Below are positions 37,472-49,985 of a stretch of DNA of 64,000 bases, piece after piece. The stretch covers positions 22,032,694 through 22,096,693 of the forward strand of contig BRKX01000014.1 in assembly GCA_026008535.1 (NCBI GenBank). The letters run 5' to 3'. A program made the position numbers and the translations under genes. This stretch comes from Perilla frutescens. Taxonomy: Eukaryota; Streptophyta; Magnoliopsida; Lamiales; Lamiaceae. The notes below the pieces were generated by a model. That model saw nothing but the letters and a program-made list of their open reading frames with translations, did not search any database and was not told where the DNA came from. Numbering within the stretch: the stretch's first letter is position 1; each line of letters starts with the position of its first letter.

Positions 37472-38400
37472 CACAAATATTTTTTGCAAGTTGATATCAA
37501 ATTTGCAATATATACATTAAAAATTAGAAAGAAATTAAGTAGCAATTAAGATTAAAGGTATTGTGAGATGGATCACGATTAGGTTAATTATTGCAGGCCG
37601 CTAGGATATATAATCGACTATGAAGAATGATTTAATTTGTTTGACAGAAAAGGGAAATTTGAAGAACATTAGACAATGCACAAAAGTACAGAAACCAAAT
37701 GAATTTGACATATATACGTATTAATGGTGCTGGTTTGGCAGGAAATGATTGGTTGTAGTAGAATTGGGTTTTGCTGAATAGGAGCACAACTAGCTAGTAA
37801 GGGTCAATTCACTCCGGACGAGATCCTCTATTTCAATGTGGTGTTATATTTTAATTATTGAATTTATAGTATGTGTATTTAATTTTTATTTAGTACATAA
37901 TTATTTAATTTTCTAAATACACATATCATACATACAATACCTAAACTACGAGATGAACTACCAAATTAGAAAATTAGAATAGAAAATCACGCCCGAATTC
38001 TGGCATCCAACCATCAAATTAAACACTACCACAAACTCTAACTATGAGTTGTAACCCTTAAACCCAATTGGATGGGTGGGTGACACGTCGGAAATAGCTT
38101 CTGTGGGCCCCCTCCATTTTTATTTTATATTCTTTATTTTTATTTTGAGGAACAATACATGAACCCAATTTAAGTTGATAATGGTAAAAGAATAAATTTA
38201 CCCAAATTAGGTTATATGGAGCTTTAAGAAGAGTAAGAAAAAGCAATAGTTAATATGGATTGTGATAAAATAGCCACTCTTTTGAGTCTTAAACAACTGT
38301 AAAGAATGAAACAAGAGGATTTCAACCCTCCCACACCACTCCTTTTCGCAAATTCAAAAATTGAAAAAAAAAAAACAAACAAACAAACAAATATTAATTA
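35168..38400. other. AT-rich intergenic region upstream of the SWEET gene
   Basis: No gene recognised. It includes a (TA)n tract (37417-37469). A stretch at about 36520-36810 is rich in the words GCTAATATG and TTGCTAA, which also occur near 48.05-48.29 kb. A possible hAT-like end, CAGGGACGGACTTAGGGG, lies at 35274 without a partner. A fragment near 35975-36020 resembles the arms of the foldback element at 42 kb (ACCCTAATTGGG...GAACC). Confidence 0.6.
37417..37469. repeat. (TA)n microsatellite, about 53 bp
   Basis: An uninterrupted TA run, read directly. Confidence 0.95.
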
Positions 38401-38428
38401 ATAATTCAATGCCCCGGGTCACTTCCTC

Positions 38429-38436
38429 TATATAAA
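38429..38436 (+). promoter_or_regulatory. Probable TATA box of the SWEET gene
   Basis: TATATAAA in the context CCTCTATATAAATGG, about 160 bp before the start codon. That fits a TATA promoter with a leader of about 130 bases. No other good TATA box lies closer with the right spacing. Confidence 0.6.
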
Positions 38437-38592
38437 TGGATGACTATATGATGTTTCTTACTCCTGCTTGAAGGCATCTTCGCAACTCTTTAGTCTTTCG
38501 TGTTTTAAGTTGAGTGTGAGATATCTAGAGCTACTCGATCGATCGTATAGTATATACAAATTAATTAAGATTCTTTATTTTCGAAATTCAAC

Positions 38593-40283
38593 ATGCAGAG
38601 TTACCTGGATTTTATCTTTGGCCTTCTAGGTATGTATGTATGTATACATATATCATCTTCATTTCGTTTTTCATTAATGATTTAACAATATCTTGTGATA
38701 TTAATTTGTCGTTGCATATAATCATATTTTCCTTTTTCAGATATTAATTCATGCTACATAGAAATATCAAGTAGGTAGTAGCTACAGACAAAAAAGGCTA
38801 GCCACACATGCATATATAGAACAAATATATGTATGTATGTATTCTAATTAAATATATTCTTGCATCATAATATTTCTACGTAAAGTTGCATGCAGATGGC
38901 ATAAGCATATATCAATATATTAATATCATCATCGCCTCCTTATCATTTCAATATAAATATATATAACCATCATCATTATTATATTATTATATGTTAACAT
39001 GGCGTTAATTATTTGCAGGCAACCTTGTCTCCTTTATGGTTTTCCTTGCACCAGCGTAAGATTTTCCAACTATGCATGTTGCGTTGCATGAAGATTGAAG
39101 ATGATAATTTATATTGATGAGAAAGAAATTGAAGATAGTTAAGTAATAGATATTAATGTGTGTGTGCAGACCAACATTCTATCAGATATATAAGAAAAAA
39201 TCGACGGAAGGATTCCAATGTGTACCGTATGTAGTTGGGTTGTTCAGCGCCATGTTGTGGATATACTACGCTTTCCTGAAGCCAGATACCACCCTCCTTA
39301 TCACCATCAACTCCCTTGGCTGTTTCATTCAGACCACCTATATTTCTTTCTATCTCTATTATGCTCCCAAATCTGCAAGGGTATGTATGTATGTTTACAT
39401 AATTAATTAATTAATATCAATTCAATGATTTATATATATATACACACACATGCAGTTGCATACTGGGATGCTTCTTCTTGTGCTAAACGTGGTTGGCATG
39501 GGCCTAATTGTTGCGCTCACTTATTTTCTTGCAAACGGGTCGACCCGTGCCAATATTGTTGGATGGATCTGCCTCGTTTTCTCCTTGTGTGTCTTCGTCG
39601 CCCCTTTATTTGTCTTGGTAAGTTCATCAGTTAATACCAACTTCTTCATACTTATATATATTATATTGCAACGTAACACTCCTCAGCTCAATTAAACACT
39701 TTATTTTTAATTATATATATATTTGTTCAGAGACAAGTCATACGAACCAAGAGTGTGGAGTACATGCCGTTTCTCCTTTCATTTTTCCTCACCCTAAGTG
39801 CTGTTATGTGGTTCTTCTACGGCTTACTCCGCAGGGACTACAACATTGCTGTAAGCTACCTACTCTACATTTATATATATTTATATATATATATATAGAT
39901 ACACGATCACAATCATATCATATCATATATCAACTGAATTAATTAATTATTTTATCACTTATATGTATAAACATTAGATTCCAAATGTTCTGGGATTCAG
40001 CTTCGGAGTGATCCAAATGGTGCTGTATGTAATATACAAAGGGGCAAAAGAGGTGGTGAAAGAAAAGCTTCCTGAGATACAACTGGAAGCTGCTGCTGCT
40101 GCTGCTGCTTCTGCCCAAAAGCAGCAGCTAACTCCTGAAATTAGAGACCAAATCATCGATGTTGTCACCCTCACTGCCCTTGTTTGCCCGGAGATCGTTC
40201 CCGTTCTTCCCAAACTCGTCGGAGACGATGACAATTCCGACCTCAATCATCAAACCACTACTTCAGTTGCCTCAAACACATGA
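38593..40283 (+). CDS. SWEET sugar transporter, clade III type (probable sucrose exporter)
   Basis: An intact six-exon gene for a 290-residue SWEET (MtN3/saliva) protein, a seven-helix membrane uniporter that moves sugar down its gradient. Exons: 38593-38629, 39019-39055, 39170-39380, 39456-39617, 39731-39850 and 39978-40283; all junctions are GT-AG and phases agree. The first MtN3 domain spans about residues 7-95 (FMVFLAPAPTFYQIYKKKST, FSAMLWIYYA, TINSLGC) and the second about 98-210 (VFVAPLF, KSVEYMPF, LTLSAVMWFFYGLL, IPNVLGF). Transport-pocket Asn residues fall at 72 and 192, Trp at 55 and 176. The four positions that separate clade III (sucrose) from hexose SWEETs in the AtSWEET13 structure, as I recall it, read Val20, Ser51, Val141 and Ser172, matching clade III. 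The cytoplasmic tail has a poly-Ala run coded by a GCT repeat (about 40092-40112). Exact family number is not assigned. Confidence 0.95.
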
Positions 40284-40412
40284 TCAAATGCATGCATGCA
40301 TCCTCATCCAACCAATTTAATTCTTCATCATATCTCTCTTAATTAGTAGGTAATTAAATTAACAAACTAATTCATGCTACGGTTTAGCTATCTAGCTATC
40401 TTTTCGATCGTT

Positions 40413-40465
<53 letters not shown>

Positions 40466-40870
40466 TAAATTAACTACTTTAATTTCAAGGTCAGCTGACA
40501 GCTGCATGCTGCGCTTAATTCTTCAGTTTGGGATGTACGAACTGCGTAATATATTAATTAAGTCTATGTATGTTTATGTTTAATTAATGCACTTGTTTCT
40601 TTGGCTCTTAATGTTTTAAGATACAAATAAATAAACAATATATGACCATGCACAATGAAATGCCAAAATTGTTCAGAAAAAAAAAGAAAAAAAATCAAGT
40701 CTTCGAGGGTACTTATTAATCAATTTCTAAGAATCTTTTTTTTTTATCCTTATTAATTATAGTGAAAAAAAAAAAGAAAAAAATGGACCAAGAGTTATTA
40801 ATTAACTTCATATACAACAACATTTATTATATGCTAATGAATGATAAGGAGAGGGGACGACATTTTTAAA
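40284..40870. other. 3' flank of the SWEET gene with a (TA)n tract
   Basis: Contains a TA run (40417-40462) flanked by TTTAAC and GTTTAAA, so the whole is palindromic. AATAAA-like words near 40627 could be poly(A) signals, but none can be chosen with confidence. No gene. Confidence 0.6.
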
Positions 40871-40872
40871 TT

Positions 40873-41149
40873 CTCCCTCTGTCCCAATTATAATGTCTTA
40901 TTTCACCTCGCACGTAGATTAAAAATATTTATGAAAACAAAATATTAAAGCTAAATTTTCAATAATACCCTTATTTAATATTTATGACTTTCAAAATTTA
41001 AGTTGTTAGGTTTTTAATTTTCACTAATTAACAAGGGTACATTTGTACATTACTATGAAAATTAATGCTACTTATAGTAATGAGACTATATAATTGATCA
41101 GACATCCCAAAATAGTAATGAGAACTATGTAATCGGAACGGAGGGAGTA
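40873..41149. mobile_element. Stowaway-like (Tc1/mariner) MITE
   Basis: About 277 bp with inverted ends: CTCCCTCTGTCCCAATTATA on the left, and AATCGGAACGGAGGGAGTA on the right (complement CTCCCTCCGTTCCGATTA). The CTCCCTCCGT end is the hallmark of plant Stowaway elements. A TA follows on the right; the left TA appears changed to TT. The interior has no ORF. Confidence 0.82.
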
Positions 41150-41689
41150 CAATTTTTACAATAATCAATGAATGATTCCGGCTGCATTAATTTGTTTTTG
41201 TAGTACATATTATTTGCGAGTTATACTATAGGAACGAAATTTACCAGTCATTCAAACAAAAAGTAATTACGATTACGATTTCTCCTTCAAAAGTGAATCC
41301 ATTACTATGTTTTTCTTCTTGAAATAATTTTAAAATAAACTTAACCAATTATATTATATAATTTATTTTTTCGCCCAAGTTAAATTAGTCATTTACGTAC
41401 AATTAACAATAGACATGAAGAAAAATGTCATTAATTAACAGTACGTCGTTTTCATAGTGCTGTCTGCCAAGATTAACATTAGTAGAAAATTGTTTTCAGC
41501 AGTACCATCAATGGTAATAATTAATCATTATTAAATCATGAATAATCGAGCACGATCATTATATTTTTTGGAGCGTTTAATGTAAAATTGGATACCTATC
41601 AATAACATGTATCAATTTGCTGCTTCCAGAACGATTGTGGTGGTAGCATTAGGATAAAATCCTATAATCCATTTTTCATGTTCCACTAT

Positions 41690-41965
41690 GAAATTTAATA
41701 TTTTAAAAATATTTATTATAAAAATAAATTTTATTATAGTATTACAAATCATAATCGACATTTATTGCCAAAAATTATATACCCTACTTTTGGAATAATC
41801 AACCATATTAATCAATTATGTTAACTAAACAACAAGAAATAAATATTAAAAAATAAATATAAACCCTAATTGGGTGGTATGAACCCTAAATAATAATTAT
41901 AAAATTAAACTAAGCCATGACAAATTGAAATTGAAGAAAAAAATTGATGAAAATTGAATAAAAAT
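41690..41965. repeat. Partial copy of one arm of the adjacent foldback element
   Basis: Runs such as GACATTTATTGCCAAAAA, AATCAACCATATTAATCAAT and AAATATAAACCCTAATTGGG, then GAACCCTAAA and CTAAGCCATGACAAATTGAA, follow the right arm (42530-42760) in the same order and orientation. This is a second, shorter copy. Confidence 0.7.
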
Positions 41966-42049
41966 CAAAATGGGATAGGGGATTTCATTTGGGCAGCATT
42001 ACAAAAAATGTCGATAAACAAATTTAAACTTTATTGATATCAAAATACT

Positions 42050-42840
42050 TCATATGGAATTCCTTATTACACTCTTTGTATTACATTCTATGTTACACTT
42101 TCAAATTATGAGTTTTCTTGTATTTTTTTTCTTCATTTTTTTTTTGTGATTTAGTTTAATTTTATGATTGTTTTTAGGGTTTACCCACTCAATTAGAATT
42201 TATAATTATTTTTTAACATTTCATTTTCAATTTTCAATTAATTATTCATTATTATAGTTGATTTTTTTTTCAAAATTATGTTTTATAATTTTTAATTCAA
42301 TTTTTTTGTTGATAAATGTTGACTATGATTATTTATGTTATAATTAATTTATTATTAAAATCATAAATTTGATAATGAAATACGAAAAAGTGTAACAGGA
42401 AATTTCAAACCAAAATATTTGGATTCAAATTTCCTGTTACACTCCTAAGTGTTTGTGTTTTACTCCGTATTTTACTATAAAATTTATGATTTTAATAATA
42501 ATTATTGTAAAATAAAAATCAATTCTAACATAAATGATCATAGTCAACATTTATCAACAAAAAAATGAATTAAAAAAAAGTTATAAAATTTAATTTTGAA
42601 TTAATTAATCAACCATAATAATAAATTATTAATTGAAAATTAAAAAATAAATACTAAAAAATAATTATAACCCTAATTGAATGGAGTGAACAACCCTAAA
42701 AAACAATCTTAAAATTAATATAAACTAAATCACAAAAAAATATAATTGAAGAAAAAAATATATAAAATAACACATAATTTAAAAGTGTAACACAGAGTGT
42801 AACATAAATAGTGTAATAGCCAATAGGAAATCTCAAGTGA
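42050..42840. mobile_element. Foldback element: long imperfect palindrome, about 790 bp
   Basis: The left arm (about 42050-42410) is the reverse complement of the right arm (about 42430-42840) over almost its full length, with the centre near 42420. Paired landmarks include TTTTTGTTGATAAATGTTGACTATGAT against its complement at about 42533, AAAATCATAAATTTGATA against 42480, and GTAACAGGAAATTT against AAATTTCCTGTTAC at the centre. The outer ends share ATGTTACACT / AGTGTAACAT. No ORF of note. It resembles foldback or long-arm MITEs; superfamily unknown, and I could not fix a target duplication. Confidence 0.8.
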
Positions 42841-43359
42841 AAATATTTGAGGTAAGCAGGGAATATAATACCTAAATCCAATAATGATGGAAACTTTGGC
42901 AGGTTCTATATATATTTAATTTACTACTATTATTTAAGGAAGATGCAGGTGGATGGTCTAAGCATGCACGTACTACTCTATCAATTCTGGCTTCATCCAA
43001 TATCACAATTTGTTTAGCTGCTATTATATTGTGCACCTGTTTTATCTCCATATACCCATAATATATAGCTCATCCGTTTACCTAGAGTGCACCATGGAAA
43101 TGGTTTCGGGTTTCTTCTTATCATATATACTCAATTATTTCATATTTGTACATATTGTATACAAACTTACCCCTATATATACATCATCACATCAATTATC
43201 TGTATTAATTCTGATATTACATATGTATGTATAAGCATCAACACAGCATCTAACCTGCTTTTGCGAGTAATTAACCTCTATTTGAATTTGAAATTATACA
43301 AAAATAGGTAGCTAGGCACGCTTCTTTCAGCAATATGCAACAATCATTTCCAAATAAAA

Positions 43360-43404
<45 letters not shown>

Positions 43405-46400
43405 TGTTAAATATGTGTGCCAATTAAGACTCTCTATGAGTGACATAAAAATGAAAATAGAGAGGGCTGCATCAATTACTTTTTATGTAGGTTATCCACT
43501 TGCCCCTCTATCTTGGGTGAGCAAATATAGAAGCAGCTCTCCATGCCATTAATCAAGTGGTCGTCTTATGCATTTCTGCAGGTCAAAAACAATATCACCA
43601 GCCAAAAAAAAAAAGGGATATATGAAATCTAAAAGATATGGAGATTCTGTTTAGTGTTGAATGACTAGAAAGTAGAAATAATTCAACTTCGTCATGGCCC
43701 ACCACCTCACTCTCTATTGGCTCGAAACGACTACTGCATCCAAAGAAAATGTGAGCTATTACACATAGTAAAGGTCAGCAAAATAATGTATCCAGCTAGC
43801 TAAGAAGATGGTTTCTATTTTAACCACAGCAGCTTATATGACTGAGCCGGCTCTTTTCAGTTCAATATTTCCTTTGAGAAGAAGCAACTTCCACTCGTGG
43901 TGAATGGCAATGAGCATTATATATAATCATTTATCTTCAGAGGAATCGTATAGTTAGTGTTGCTACTTGCTACCATATGTTATTAGCTCTTGTCGACTGA
44001 CTGCACTTAAATTCAATGAACTATTATGAACTTGATTTTGTTACTGAAATAAGCAAAGTTAATACATCAGCAAACCAAGTGAACAATGGCATTTCTACAT
44101 AAGAATGCAAGATTTCCTATTGGAGACTGTCATGACTTCTGCTTATATATTCTGATTCTTTCTGTTTATACCTAAGACATCTTCATGAATAGAAGTTTTT
44201 AGTGGTTTCTTTTGCTACAAGTATGCATTATATCTTAGAAGAATATCACCATAGATCCCGAGCCAGAATATTCGGATATAACAGTAAGTGGATTCTAAAT
44301 TAAGTGTCATGGTACAAATGGTGAAGAGCAAACCTGTTAGCTCATTAGTTTCCTTTTTGTTTCACATGGCAAGGCAAAACTGTAGACTGATGTATTAACA
44401 TCGTTAAATATCATCTTCTAATTAATATGCAAAAGAAACAAGTTTAACACGTTGGTGAAATAAACTAACTCGCAATAGATTAGCAGGAAAACATTAATTT
44501 GGCAGTCTAGAAATGCCAGATACTGATATCAGCTGGTTTATTCAATTAACTGATTCGTCTAACAAACATTTCAGAAAGGAACATGATAGTTTTCGAAGGA
44601 TAACAGACGGTAAAACAATCTTCATGAGCCTCATCAATATATTGTTCAAATAACCGTAAATTGCAACACATTTGTTCATGGGGTCTAAGGCCTACATGTG
44701 TAGGTTCCGTTCATACACTCCGATTGGAGGTTGTTAGTTATTTTATCACTGGAAACAGGAAGGAGGATGACCAAAGTAATTGGTTTCTTAGAAATGCTAA
44801 GAAAGATGGCAGGGTAAATGATGATCTAGCCTGATAAAAATGACTTAACACCTGGAGAGTATTGTACCAGTGACCAGATTGCAGATATAGCTTTCGTAAC
44901 TAGTGTAGAAAGAAAAGGCTCAATTCGCTGAATAGAAAGAAAATTAAGTTCACTGTCAAAATAATTTGGTTGATAGTGAAATAGAGTCAACAGAGCAGGA
45001 TACAGAATCAGCCACACAGGAGATGAGACAACACCTGAATATTTATATTTAAATGATCTCATTTGAATCAAATATAGTAGACATTTGCATTACCAACTAC
45101 TTGTCAAGCAAACATTCTGAAATGAATTACGTGCAAGGTCAAGGTTTCTTTGAAAGCAAATGGAATGACATTTAAATGGTTTGTGGCTAAAAGAAAATTG
45201 CTAGGAAAATGTAAGTTTACAGAACAAAACAAAAAATAATTGATTCCCACATATACTCATTCACCCTCACAATATCCTGGTCCTTGATCTCCCACAATTA
45301 CATCTATAACAAGGAACTCAAAACTGCTTGCAACGCCAAGATTTTTTTTTTTTTAAAAAAAAAGGCCTTTTATAAAGATTTATCACCCATTACTAGTGTG
45401 GCTCTAGAACATGAATAAGCAGATTATGTAGAAAGGCTGACAAAGTAATTTCTTGATATTTAACATTCATGCAACATTTTCACCTCTTGTCATTTGGTCA
45501 AGATTCAAATGAAAAATATTTGCCACTTAACGCTCGGATAAGTACTCTCAAGTAGAGGTATATGATCAAGGACTTGCTGATAATTTGTGCAAAATCTAAA
45601 AACACAAATTCTGTTATCTTTGAGAACTGTCTCCTGGTTGAATTTAGTTAAGATTTGTGCTCTGGTGTTGACAGTTTAGTATAATCTGGAGATCCTGTCA
45701 CCATTCTTCAGAAACTGAACAATACTAACAACAGAAGCCAACCCCACTCCTCTTATGCTCAATCATACTACCATTAGTATCATCCATAACCTCATCTTTC
45801 CTAATTGTTCAATTTATACATACCATTTAATAAGTTGCACTTAAAAAGGCTGCAATTCTTGGAAAACAATTAATTTTTCGTATACTTTTGCATTCTTGAA
45901 ATATCCATTTTCTAAAGTCCTAGAGCAAGACCAAAAGTTACAAGACAAAGTAGGCTCCATTTTGATATATTTGCTATAGCTTCCTTGATACATCTAAAGC
46001 AATGCGGGGGATCATTTTCTTTCCTTTGATCAGATACATGACTTTTAACTCTAAATAAAGCCGGTCGAAACCCAAGCCCTTTGGGCAACTTATCCAAGGA
46101 TAAAATAGTCTACCAGAGGCAATGCAAACACAAAATCAATTCAACAGGTAAGATTATATCCTAGTTGTCTGCCTAAATTGCACAAAATTACAATACAAGA
46201 GCACAACAACACAACAGCTCAAGTAGCTAGATTTAGTGGACGCAATTACCCATGCTCCACAAATACTACCTCCTATTGTCATTGCTTCGTCAAAGAACTT
46301 ACCAATTCTTCTGACTCAGCAGCTACACCACTATTAGTGTTAACTACAGCAACACCTTGTGAAAAATATACAAATCATCAAAAATTGATCAAGTAGTTGT

Positions 46401-46640
46401 TTACATAACAAAACCGCACCCAATATCAAAACTTCTTGTACAGGGGGGAAAAATCAGCAGACTAAGAAAAAAAATCGCCAGAAATAATCACAAACAAGAA
46501 CACATACAACTTAGTCATCGCCGGAATTTCAAACAAATTCGCCATGTTTCCATGCCCACTTGATATTAGCCTTTACATACTCCGCCCAATTGGTCTTCAC
46601 TCCAATAATTTTATTGTTTTCTTCTCAAAACAAAACCAAA
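42841..46640. other. Intergenic DNA without a recognised gene
   Basis: A TA run lies at 43362-43402. The rest is moderately AT-rich and looks like unique, non-repetitive sequence, possibly intron or long noncoding transcript, but I found no supported exon chain. A minus-strand open stretch of under 30 codons ends with WAEYVKANIKWAWKHGEFV and a stop (about 46530-46610). It may be a last exon or chance. Confidence 0.5.
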
Positions 46641-46999
46641 GAAAATAGATCAAATGTTGGAAAGTAGTCACTCAAATTTTTTTAAAACTTGTTTTAGTCA
46701 CAAATTTTTAAATATTTTTTTTGACAAAAGTTCTTCCACGCTTTCAGATCTAATTATTAATATTATTAAATTGTTGGGTGTTGTTTGGTTTTAAAGTTTG
46801 ATTTGGGGGAAAGTTTTGAGTCGAAAAATTTTCTAAACATAATAGACATGTTATGACATTAGAGGTACTTAAAAATCATCCGTAATATAATTCATTAATG
46901 AAAATCTATTTTTTTTTTAAATTTGTAACCTTCAAAAAATCTAAAAAAGTGAAGTTCTTAATTGCGTGCAATTGAACCTGCTCGCCGAGCCTAGTACGC

Positions 47000-47900
47000 A
47001 GTTACCAGTGCGAGATCGATGTGTCTGCGTTGATGTATACCAATAGCTGTTGATGTTTGTTGTTGTGCGCGCATGCACAGGTCAAATTGCCAGCCGATGT
47101 TTGTTGATGTTTGTTGTTGCGTGCGAAGCCATCTCGTGCGCACACGCGCGCACCCGAGGCCAAATTATCAAGTGATGTTATGTCGATGTTTGTTGTTGCG
47201 TGTGTAGAAATATGCGCGCACGTACATCTTATGTGCGCATGTCTTGTGCGTGCATGCCTTGTGTGCGCACACTTTGTGCTCGCACGCGCGTACCCGAGGC
47301 TAAATTGTTAGCCGATATTCTGGTGATGTTCGGTAATTGCCAGCCGATATTTGTTGTTACACGCTCGCACGCCTTGTGCGTGCCGACTCTTGAGCGCAGT
47401 GAACAAAATCATGCGCATGCCTTGTGTGTGCACGCTTTGTGCCCGCACGCGCGCACCTGAGGCCAAATTGTTAGTCGATATTTTGCTAATGTTTGTTGTT
47501 GCACGCATGCACGCATTTTGCGTGCCGGGTCTTGAGCGCAGTTAAGAACAATTGAATGCGCAGTTAAGAACAAAATCATTTACATGCCTTGTGTGTGCAC
47601 CCTTTGTGCCCGCACGTGCACACCTGAGGCCAAATTGTCAGCTGATGTTTGTTGTTGCACGCACACAGGCCTTGTGCATGCCAGGTCTTGAGCACAGTTA
47701 AGAACAATTCAGTGCACAGTTAAGAACAAAATCACGTGCATGCCTTGTGTGTGCACTCTTTGTGCCCGCACGCGTACACCCAAGGCCAAATTGCCAACCG
47801 ATATTTTCTTGTGCACGCCTTGTGCGCACCGAGTCTTAAGCGTAGTTTCAGCGCGAAGTTAAGAACAAAATCACTATTTTTATTTGTAAAAGTTGAACCT
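47000..47900. repeat. GC-rich minisatellite with units of about 150-190 bp
   Basis: Diverged units repeat in order: GATGTTTGTTGTTGC(G/A)C(G)..., CCTTGTGCGTGCC, GTCTTGAGCGCAGTTAAGAACAA, ATGCCTTGTGTGTGCAC, CTTTGTGCCCGCACGCGC and CACC(C/T)GAGGCCAAATTGTCAG. About five units are visible. The CG-rich, purine/pyrimidine-alternating GCGCGCAC/GTGCGCAC tracts stand out from the AT-rich surroundings. Short ORFs here are artefacts of the repeat. Confidence 0.85.
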
Positions 47901-48054
47901 GGTTGCTCACTCACTACACTACCTCAGCATGGCCGAAACTATGACGAGAACTATATTCCAAGAATATTTTTATTAAGAAGAGGTAGGTTGGGATGAGGTG
48001 TTATGGGGAAGATGGAGATTGTCGATGAAGATTGAAGATGGCGAAATATTATAA

Positions 48055-48290
48055 TATTAACAATATCTATATATCATATTAACGCATTAGTATTATAATA
48101 TTAACAGCAATATTAACACATTTTTATTTGGCCAATCTTTTCCACACTCAATTTCATGTTATTAGCAATATTTATATATCATACTAGCATATCTTATTAT
48201 AATATTAGCACATATTTTTATTTGAACAATATTTTCCACATACAATTTCATGTTATAAACAATATTTATATATTATATTAGCACATCATT
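48055..48290. repeat. Degenerate tandem repeat, about 100-bp units
   Basis: Two to three units share CATATTTTTATTTG, then CAAT(A/C)TTTTCCACA, CAATTTCATGTTAT, CAATATTTATATATCATA and TAGCA(T/C)ATC. Similar words occur near 36.5-36.8 kb. Confidence 0.7.
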
Positions 48291-48524
48291 CTTATGAATG
48301 TGAAATGAATAACCAATATGATTTTGAAAAAAACATTTAGAGATAATTACATGTTTGACCCCAATAGTTTTAGATTAATATGATTATGAAATTAAAATAA
48401 ATGAATGGCTAAGATTGGATCCTAACTTCTACAAGGGAAGAGTGTTAACATTTGAACCAAAAACTATAGATATATATATATATATATTGACACACCGTCA
48501 TTTTGTATGTAAAATTACACTTGT

Positions 48525-49985
48525 AGGCAAATCCCTACAGATGTTTTAATTTACCCTTAGAGGTTAGTATAACGCCCTAAGGCAGATATCGTCCCAGGAG
48601 GAGTGATTAACATTTCTATCTTGTTGGTAACTTTTGGGAGTTTTGTAGAATTATTGTCACTAATTCTTCCCATAACTATTCGAAACTAAACAAACAATAA
48701 AATAACACAAGGCGATAATAATCAATATTAAATAAATGTTCAAGTCAAATGTAAATTCAATCTTGGTAGATACATGCAATCCCGAGCACAATTAAGCAGG
48801 TACCTTGATTTGATCGGTTAGTATAGAAAGCAGTTACGGGCGAGTGATACGGGCGGCAACCCTTAGTTGCTAACTACCCAAGCACCAAGGAAGAGAGTCA
48901 TACAGAGGTGTTACTAGGGCAGCAGCATTTAATCGGAGAGACCCAACACTAGAACATGAACACATCCTCAGTGTGCCCACAAGATCTACCCATACTTCAT
49001 TCTCCAAGATTCGGTTCTTATTTTATCACTTAGTGGCTTATCAGGACACGGACATCCCTACTTCCACTTGACTTACATAAATAATAGCTTAATTAAGAGT
49101 GTCCAACAACCTAATCATGCTACTACTCATGTCTATGTTCTACCCAGAATGAAGTTTGGAACCATTTCAAGGTAAATTCAGAACACTAAGCTTCATGCAT
49201 ATTATCTACTTTAACCTATTCACATTCAACTTGAGCACTGGATACTTAGCTAGAAAACATATTAATAAATAAAGCAAAAGTAAATAAATAGCTCATGATA
49301 AAAGGAAAATGTACTAAATTAAGGACTGGATCCAACTCCAGTTTGGGCAAAAATAAGTACTTGCATCAGCTGAAGGCAAACCACCAACTGCTGTGCAGAT
49401 TATCCAAAACTTAAATGCAGAAAATTAAACTGTATCTTGCGGTAAGAGAAATAAAATGCGAGACTATTCAGCTATCATATGCAAATGAAACTAACAAGTA
49501 TTTATAATTATTTGGAATAGCCACAATCCGGCCAGCCTAGGCTCACGTAGGGGTGTGAATCAATTTGAAGGAGTCCACTTCACAACCAACGGTAATGTTT
49601 CTTAGATTGTAGGGATATGCTCCACTTCCTTCTCTTCTATTTTCTCCTCTTCCCTCGTCTTCTCTCTCTACTTCGAATTGACCTCCATAGGCTTCGAAAC
49701 TACTGGACACGTGGATCCACGTCATATGAGTAGAGGTTGTTGCTGAACTTCCGCACTTAATTCACAACAGACTGTCAAAGCTTCAACATTTAATCCTCTT
49801 TATGCCCTCGATCAAGTCGGCGTCTCGGTTATGCTCATAATGGATCCAATCATGCTTCTTCTCTCCCATGTTAATGGATCCAATCGTGCTTCTTCTCTCC
49901 CATGTCATTCTTTATCCCTAACAAGACTCTATATACGACTAAAAGTACTAAACACAAGTAAAACAACACGAAATTTAGTCTGTAT
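48525..49985. other. Noncoding repeat-like element of unknown class
   Basis: It starts near GTAGGCAAATCCCTACAG and includes GGCAGATATCGTCCCAGGAGG. It ends near AACAACACGAAATTTAGTC just before a TA run. The style (a 'value-from-to' opening, a long unique-looking body with no ORF, an ending before TA) matches the sequence at 60170-62480, and I recall similar noncoding repeats from other plant genomes; the class is not known to me. A 34-bp segment, AATGGATCCAATCATGCTTC and on, is duplicated at about 49840 and 49874. Confidence 0.35.

Noticed and set aside
46530..46610. Minus-strand open stretch ending WAEYVKANIKWAWKHGEFV
   Set aside because: Under 30 codons, with no upstream exon that I could support. 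It could be a true last exon, but nothing else in the region confirms it.
47111..47996. Several Cys/Arg/His-rich open frames
   Set aside because: All lie in the GC-rich minisatellite and repeat with it.
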